Shown: piece by piece, positions 59,818 through 64,000 of the stretch
Layout of the letters: each line of letters begins with the position of its first letter
How positions within the stretch are numbered: position 1 is the stretch's first letter
Translations under genes and position numbers: made by a program
Assembly (NCBI GenBank): GCA_016713535.1
Contig: JADJOY010000027.1
Coordinates: forward strand, 80,684-144,683
DNA: 64,000 nucleotides
Origin: JADJOY01 sp016713535 [NCBI: Deltaproteobacteria bacterium]
GTDB lineage: Bacteria; JADJOY01
Direction of reading: 5' to 3'
The notes under the pieces: model-generated
Databases searched by the model: none
What the model was told of the DNA's origin: nothing
The model's input: the letters and a program-made list of their open reading frames with translations, nothing else

Positions 59818-60975
59818 ATGCCTCGCCTACGCGTCGTCGTCGCCGGCTACTTCGTGCGCTGCCCGATGGGTGGCTACGCGTGGCAGGTGCTCCACTACCT
59901 GCGCGGCTTCCGCGACGCGGGGCACGACGTCTTCTTCTACGAGGGCACCGAATACGACGAGAACGCCTACGACCCGCTCCTGAACGAGACCACCCGCGCC
60001 TACGAGCGCAACGTCCCGGCGGTAGAGCGCTTCCTGCGCGCCCACGGCTTCCGCGACGACTGGGCGTTTCGCGACGTGGCCACCGGCCGCGCCTGGGGCG
60101 GCGGCGCCGAGCGCCTCGACCGCGTGCTGGCGCGCGCCGACGTGCTCGTGAACCTGGGCGGAGTGTCGAGCTTCGACGCCGAGCTGCGCCGCGGGAAGCG
60201 CACCCTCTACCTCGACCTCGACCCGGTGTGGACCCAGCTCGCCGTCGATCGCAACCCCAAGTACCTCTCCTTCCTGCGGGACCACGACGAGTTCTTCACG
60301 CTCGGCGAGGCCCTCGCCGGCCCCGGCTCGCCGGTGCCGAGCGGAGGCATCACCTGGAAGGCGACGCGCCCGCCGGTCGCGACCGACCTGTGGCGCGACG
60401 CGCCGCCGCCCGCGGCCAACGCCGCCTTCACGACCATCGGCAAGTTCCACGACGAGCACCGCGACCTCGTCCTCGGTGGTCGCACGCTGAGCTGGAGCAA
60501 GCGGCCCGAGTGGCTGAAGCTCGCGGACCTGCCGCGGCGCACGCCCGGCGCGCGCTTCCTCCTCGCCACCGGACCCGACGACGACGCGCGCCGCGTCATG
60601 GAGGCGGGCGGCTGGGAGTTCGTGGCGCCGCTCTACGTGTCGTCGGAACTCGAGCGCTACCGCACGTTCATCCGCGACTCGGCGGGCGAGCTCACCGTCG
60701 CCAAGGACATGAACATCCACGTCGCGTCGGGCTGGTTCAGCGATCGCGCGGTCTGCTACCTGGCGGCGGGGCGGCCGGTCATCGACCAGGACACCGGCTT
60801 CGGCCGCTTCGTGCCCACCGGCGAGGGGCTCTTCGCGTTCCGCACCGCCGACGAGGCGGTGGCGGCGATCGAGGCGTGCCTCGCCGACCCCGCGCGCCAC
60901 CGCCGCCGCGCCGCCGAGCTCGCCGCCGAGCACTTCGAGGCCGCCCGGGTTTGCGCGGCGCTGATCGCCGGCTGA
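59818..60975 (+). CDS. Glycosyltransferase (GT-B fold), second paralogue
   Basis: A 385-aa paralogue of the preceding protein. Matching blocks are VVAGYFVRCPMGGYAWQVLH (cf. PLGG), GFRDAGHDVFFYEGT, VLVNLGGVSSFDAE, and at the C-terminus ELTVAKDMNIHVASGWFSDR followed by AVCYLAAGRPVIDQDTGFGR (cf. VIVEDTGFG). Two adjacent GT-B paralogues suggest consecutive sugar transfers on one acceptor. It ends 10 bp before the DUF2179 protein, all in one orientation, consistent with an operon. Confidence 0.85.
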   Translation: MPRLRVVVAGYFVRCPMGGYAWQVLHYLRGFRDAGHDVFFYEGTEYDENAYDPLLNETTRAYERNVPAVERFLRAHGFRDDWAFRDVATGRAWGGGAERLDRVLARADVLVNLGGVSSFDAELRRGKRTLYLDLDPVWTQLAVDRNPKYLSFLRDHDEFFTLGEALAGPGSPVPSGGITWKATRPPVATDLWRDAPPPAANAAFTTIGKFHDEHRDLVLGGRTLSWSKRPEWLKLADLPRRTPGARFLLATGPDDDARRVMEAGGWEFVAPLYVSSELERYRTFIRDSAGELTVAKDMNIHVASGWFSDRAVCYLAAGRPVIDQDTGFGRFVPTGEGLFAFRTADEAVAAIEACLADPARHRRRAAELAAEHFEAARVCAALIAG

Positions 60976-60984
60976 GACCGCACG

Positions 60985-61566
60985 ATGTTCGCGTGGCTCT
61001 CCGCTCACCCGCAGTGGCTCGCGCCGGCGATCTTCCTGCTCCGCATCGGCGACGTGTCGCTCGGCACGGTGCGCACGATCTCGATCTTCCGCGGCCACCG
61101 CGTGCTGGCCGCGGTGATCGGCTTCTTCGAGGTGCTGATCTGGCTCACCGCGGTGGGCCAGGTGCTCGGCCACCTCGATCGCTGGTACCTGGTGTTCGCC
61201 TACGCGGCCGGCTTCGCGGCAGGGAACATCGTGGGCATCGCGGTGGAGGCGGCGCTCGCCATGGGCGACGCGGTGGTGCGCGTGATCTCGCCCAATCGCG
61301 AGGTCCACCTGGCTCAGGTGCTGCGCGCCGGCGACTACTTCGTCACCGCCCTCGAGGGCCACGCCGAGAAGGCCATGCCGGTCGAGGTGCTCTTCGTGGT
61401 GACCAAGCGCCGTAGCCTGAAGAAGCTGCTGGCGCTGATCGAGAAGGCCGACCCGCTCGCCTTCTGCACCGTCGAGGACGTGCGCCGGGTGCGCGAGGTG
61501 AGCGTGGGCTCGGCCTCGGGGATGGACATGTACCAGACCTGGATCCGTCGCTCGCGGCGCAAGTAG
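60985..61566 (+). CDS. DUF2179/DUF5698 (UPF0316-like) membrane protein
   Basis: A 193-aa protein with three N-terminal spans ([59 protein letters not shown]) and a cytoplasmic DUF2179 domain ([31 protein letters not shown]). [12 protein letters not shown] is the hallmark start of the family. The physiological role is unknown; some homologues are linked to nucleotide second messengers through the DUF2179 ligand-binding domain. It closes the glycosyltransferase run. Confidence 0.88.
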   Translation: MFAWLSAHPQWLAPAIFLLRIGDVSLGTVRTISIFRGHRVLAAVIGFFEVLIWLTAVGQVLGHLDRWYLVFAYAAGFAAGNIVGIAVEAALAMGDAVVRVISPNREVHLAQVLRAGDYFVTALEGHAEKAMPVEVLFVVTKRRSLKKLLALIEKADPLAFCTVEDVRRVREVSVGSASGMDMYQTWIRRSRRK

Positions 61567-61676
61567 ATCGGCCGTCACGTCCGGGGCGGGGGTGGTGTAG
61601 TCTCGGCGCGATCGCCGCGCCGCGGCGCGCCCCGCGCGCCCAGCCCGTGCGCCGGAGTGATCGCGAGGAGCGACGG

Positions 61677-62867
61677 ATGAGCCAGATCGAAGCGATCCTC
61701 GAGCGCGCGGTGAGCGGTGGCGCGTCCGACATCCACGTCACGGTCGGCAAGCCGCCGATGGTGCGCCTCAAGGGTGAGCTGCTGCCGATGGAGGGACTAC
61801 CGGCGCTCGATGCCGAGGCCACGCGGCGCATGGTCCTCGAGGTCCTGGACGAGGAGCAGCGGCGCGAGCTCGAGGAGCGTCACGAGCTCGACTTCGCGCT
61901 CGTGGTCCCGGACGTCGGCCGCTTCCGCGCCAACGCGTTCGTGCAGAAAAACGGCGTGTGCGCCGTGATGCGGGTGATCCCGAGCAAGATCCCCGCGCCC
62001 GCCGACCTCGGCCTCGAGGACGCGATCCTCGGCTTCACCGAGCTCCACCGCGGGCTGGTACTGGTCACGGGGCCGACCGGCTCGGGAAAGTCCACGACGC
62101 TCGCGAGCTTGCTGCAGGTCATCAACCAGAAGCGCCGCGTCCACATCCTCACCGTCGAGGACCCGATCGAGTTCGAGTACACGAGCGACCAGAGCGTGAT
62201 CTCGCAGCGCCAGGTCGGTCCGCACACCAAGAGCTTCGCCAACGCGCTGCGCTCGGCGCTGCGCCAGGACCCCGACGTGGTGCTGATCGGCGAGATGCGC
62301 GACCTGGAGACGATCCAGATCGCGGTGACGGTCGCCGAGACCGGCCATCTGGTGTTCGGCACGCTGCACACCACCGACGCGCCGCACACCGTGGATCGCA
62401 TCATCGACGTCTTCCCTGCCTACCAGCAGCAGCAGATCCGGCTCCAGCTCTCCGCGTCGCTGAAGGGCGTGGTGTGCCAGCAGCTCCTGCCACGCGCCGA
62501 CGGCAAGGGCCGCGTCGCGGCGCGCGAGATCCTGGTGGTGACCCCCGCGGTCGCGAACCTGATCCGCGAGGGCAAGACCCACCAGCTCTACAGCGCGATC
62601 GAGGCCGGCGGGCGCTACGGCATGGTGTCGCTCGACCGCTCGCTCGCCGACCTCGCCGCGAAGGGCCTCATCACCGCCGAAGAGGCGCAGAAGTACGGCA
62701 GCCAGCAGGCGACCACCGCCACGTCCGCGGCGGCTCAGGGTGGCGGCGCCGCGGCTGCGGGTGGCGCTCCAGGTGCCCGCGCCGGCGCGGCGGGCCGGTC
62801 CGGGGCGCCGGGCGGCGCCCAACCGCCGCGCACGGCACCGGGCGGCAAGGGCTTCTTCAACCGCTGA
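61677..62867 (+). CDS. pilT: Type IV pilus retraction ATPase, PilT/PilU family
   Basis: A 396-aa hexameric retraction ATPase. The ATG at 61677 follows GAGGAG. The N-terminal PAS-like domain ([28 protein letters not shown]) is followed by Walker [14 protein letters not shown] (residues 130-140), Asp box [13 protein letters not shown], Walker [14 protein letters not shown] and His box [24 protein letters not shown] motif (here [19 protein letters not shown]) is PilT-like. The last ~45 residues are an Ala/Gly/Pro-rich tail, longer than usual. No other pilus gene is in the window. PilT powers pilus disassembly for twitching. Confidence 0.93.
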   Translation: MSQIEAILERAVSGGASDIHVTVGKPPMVRLKGELLPMEGLPALDAEATRRMVLEVLDEEQRRELEERHELDFALVVPDVGRFRANAFVQKNGVCAVMRVIPSKIPAPADLGLEDAILGFTELHRGLVLVTGPTGSGKSTTLASLLQVINQKRRVHILTVEDPIEFEYTSDQSVISQRQVGPHTKSFANALRSALRQDPDVVLIGEMRDLETIQIAVTVAETGHLVFGTLHTTDAPHTVDRIIDVFPAYQQQQIRLQLSASLKGVVCQQLLPRADGKGRVAAREILVVTPAVANLIREGKTHQLYSAIEAGGRYGMVSLDRSLADLAAKGLITAEEAQKYGSQQATTATSAAAQGGGAAAAGGAPGARAGAAGRSGAPGGAQPPRTAPGGKGFFNR

Positions 62868-62916
62868 GCCGAGATCCGCGAAGGCCACCACCCTCCACGC
62901 GCTCGAGCGATCGACC

Positions 62917-64000
62917 ATGAGCTCCTCCGACCTCGCAACCTTGCTCACGCGCGTGCCGATCTTCGCGGCGCTGCCCCCGGACGTCTTCGGGCAGCTCGCG
63001 GAGATCGCCGTGGAGCGCAGCTACGACGACGGCGCGACGATCTTTCGCGAGGGCGACCCGGGCGATGCCTGGTACGTGGTGGTCGACGGCGCGGTGCGGA
63101 TCGTCCGCGAGCTCGACGACGGTGGCACGCTGGTGCTCACCGAGCTCGCCCCCGGCAGCTCGTTCGGCGAGATCGCGGTGTTCGACGACCTACCGCGCTC
63201 CGCTGGTGCGATCGCCGAGGGGCCGACGCGGCTGATCGAGATCCGCCGCGGCGCGCTGCAGGCGCTCCTCGCCGACCGCCCGGCGGTGCTCGCGCGGCTG
63301 CTGGTGGCGGTGATCGCCAACCTGAGCAGCGCCGTGCGGCGAGTCACGCAGAACCTCGTGACGGTCTACGAGACCGGCAAGCTCGCCGGCACGGTGCGCG
63401 ATCCCGCGCTGCTCGCGCGCGAGGTGCTGGAGCGGCTCCACGGAGCACTCGGCGCCGATCGCTCCGCGATCGGGCTCTGGAATCCGTACGCCGAGAGCTA
63501 CGAGTGGCTCACGGTGGGCGAGTCGGGTGAGGGCGAGGAAGCAGGCGCCGGGCCTCTCGACGCCGAGCACCCGTTCATCGCAGCGGCTTTCGAGGCCGGC
63601 GAGGCCGTGATCCTCGAGCGCGCCGCCGACGGCGCGGGTGCCGACCGCGAGTCGGGCGGCGCTGCGCCGTGGCTCGGCGCCGCCACCATCGTGGTGCCCC
63701 TCGTCCACGACGGCGAGGGTCTCGGCGTGCTGGTCTTCGCCACCGATCGCGAGGGCGCGTTCGGCGACGACCAGCAAAAGCTCGCGGGCGCCACCGCGCT
63801 GCAGGTCGCGGGCGCGCTCGCGCTCGCTCGCCACGAACGCGACGAGCGCGATCGGGAGCGGCTGGAGCGGTCGCGCGCGCGGCCCCCGGGGGCGGCCGGG
63901 GGCCGGGGCGGGGGGGGGGGGGCCCGGGGGGGGGGGGGCCCGCGCGCCGGGGGTTCCTCGCCGCGGCGGGGGGGGCCCCTCCCCCGGCGCCGGGGCCCGC
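62917..64000 (+). CDS. cNMP-binding plus GAF domain regulator, partial at window edge
   Basis: Open from 62917 to the window edge, with credible protein to about residue 318 (63870). Residues ~8-130 form a CRP-type cyclic nucleotide-binding domain (GATIFREGDPGDAWYVVVDG, SSFGEIAVFDDLPRSAGAIA, the phosphate-binding cassette with Glu and Arg). Residues ~170-310 form a GAF domain (LGADRSAIGLWNP, IVVPLVHDGEGLGVLVFAT). A charged coiled coil begins near 312 (ARHERDERDRERLERSR), so an effector domain, such as a kinase or cyclase, probably follows outside. The 49-bp gap after pilT suggests linkage between pilus and cyclic nucleotide signalling. Confidence 0.85.
   Translation, partial: MSSSDLATLLTRVPIFAALPPDVFGQLAEIAVERSYDDGATIFREGDPGDAWYVVVDGAVRIVRELDDGGTLVLTELAPGSSFGEIAVFDDLPRSAGAIAEGPTRLIEIRRGALQALLADRPAVLARLLVAVIANLSSAVRRVTQNLVTVYETGKLAGTVRDPALLAREVLERLHGALGADRSAIGLWNPYAESYEWLTVGESGEGEEAGAGPLDAEHPFIAAAFEAGEAVILERAADGAGADRESGGAAPWLGAATIVVPLVHDGEGLGVLVFATDREGAFGDDQQKLAGATALQVAGALALARHERDERDRERLERSRARPPGAAGGRGGGGGARGGGGPRAGGSSPRRGGPLPRRRGP
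63880..64000. other. Low-complexity, low-quality contig end
   Basis: From about 63880 the sequence collapses into runs of G (up to 13 in a row) and C, e.g. GGGGGCGGCCGGGGGCCGGG. The coding signal of the gene at 62917 is lost. This looks like degraded base calls at a contig end, so nothing in it should be annotated. Confidence 0.85.

Noticed and set aside
63880-64000. G-runs as a possible G-quadruplex or recombination site
   Set aside because: The abrupt loss of coding character and homopolymer runs at a sequence end indicate poor base calls.

Overview
The window is a very GC-rich bacterial contig with dense coding and many 4-bp stop/start overlaps. Gene content suggests a Gram-negative, environmental, probably deltaproteobacterial-grade lineage such as Myxococcota or Binatota. 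The pointers are a PilT ATPase, PilZ and hybrid-kinase signalling, a fused F420 (FO) synthase, thrombospondin type 3 repeats and an sAC-like adenylate cyclase. Taxonomy is inference; no rRNA, tRNA, CRISPR array or transposase was found.

Layout. 0.2-3.5 kb: a + strand operon (XdhC-like, MocA/MobA-like, a 32-aa membrane peptide, SDR, ThuA-like). 4-15.9 kb: mostly - strand small enzymes and membrane proteins (TMEM175-like, cyclase-repeat protein, cupin, DHFR-like, YCII-like, VOC, LIC_13387-like, methyltransferases, CPBP protease, hemerythrin), with one + strand LamG surface protein. 16.4-20.1 kb: a 1225-aa double-cyclase/AAA/TPR protein. 21-29 kb: a large secreted protein, an SDR-amidohydrolase operon behind a palindrome-rich AT-rich region, small membrane proteins and another SDR. 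29.4-33.1 kb: an Ala/Pro-rich membrane protein, a Cys-rich secreted protein, a PH-like membrane protein and a Dabb protein. 33.5-38 kb: DUF938 and an unusual radical SAM protein, diverging from an SH3-like secreted protein and a homocysteine methyltransferase. 40-45.5 kb: a three-gene signalling cluster (PilZ-methyltransferase, HK-REC-HK, REC-HK) that resembles Phc-type cell-density sensing. 47-52 kb: FbiC, glutaminase, MinD-like, FHA. 52.3-61.6 kb: an envelope/polysaccharide region (GH-GT2 fusion, ABC exporter, two paralogous glycosyltransferases, DUF2179). 61.7-64 kb: PilT and a cNMP-GAF protein running off a degraded contig end.

The most striking non-coding content is a family of GC-rich palindromic elements. 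They occur singly and as tandem arrays (about 170 bp x3, 115-136 bp x3, 222 bp x9, exactly 160 bp x4, about 206 bp x4, about 166 bp x7), mostly between convergent genes. Different stems share the same CCTCC/GGAGG flank. One array has captured the last ~80 bp of fbiC.

At least four genes carry single-nucleotide indels that can be reconstructed from reading-frame logic, and one glycosyltransferase has an in-frame TAG. Together with the homopolymer-like last ~120 bases, this argues for sequence error as the simplest explanation of the broken genes.
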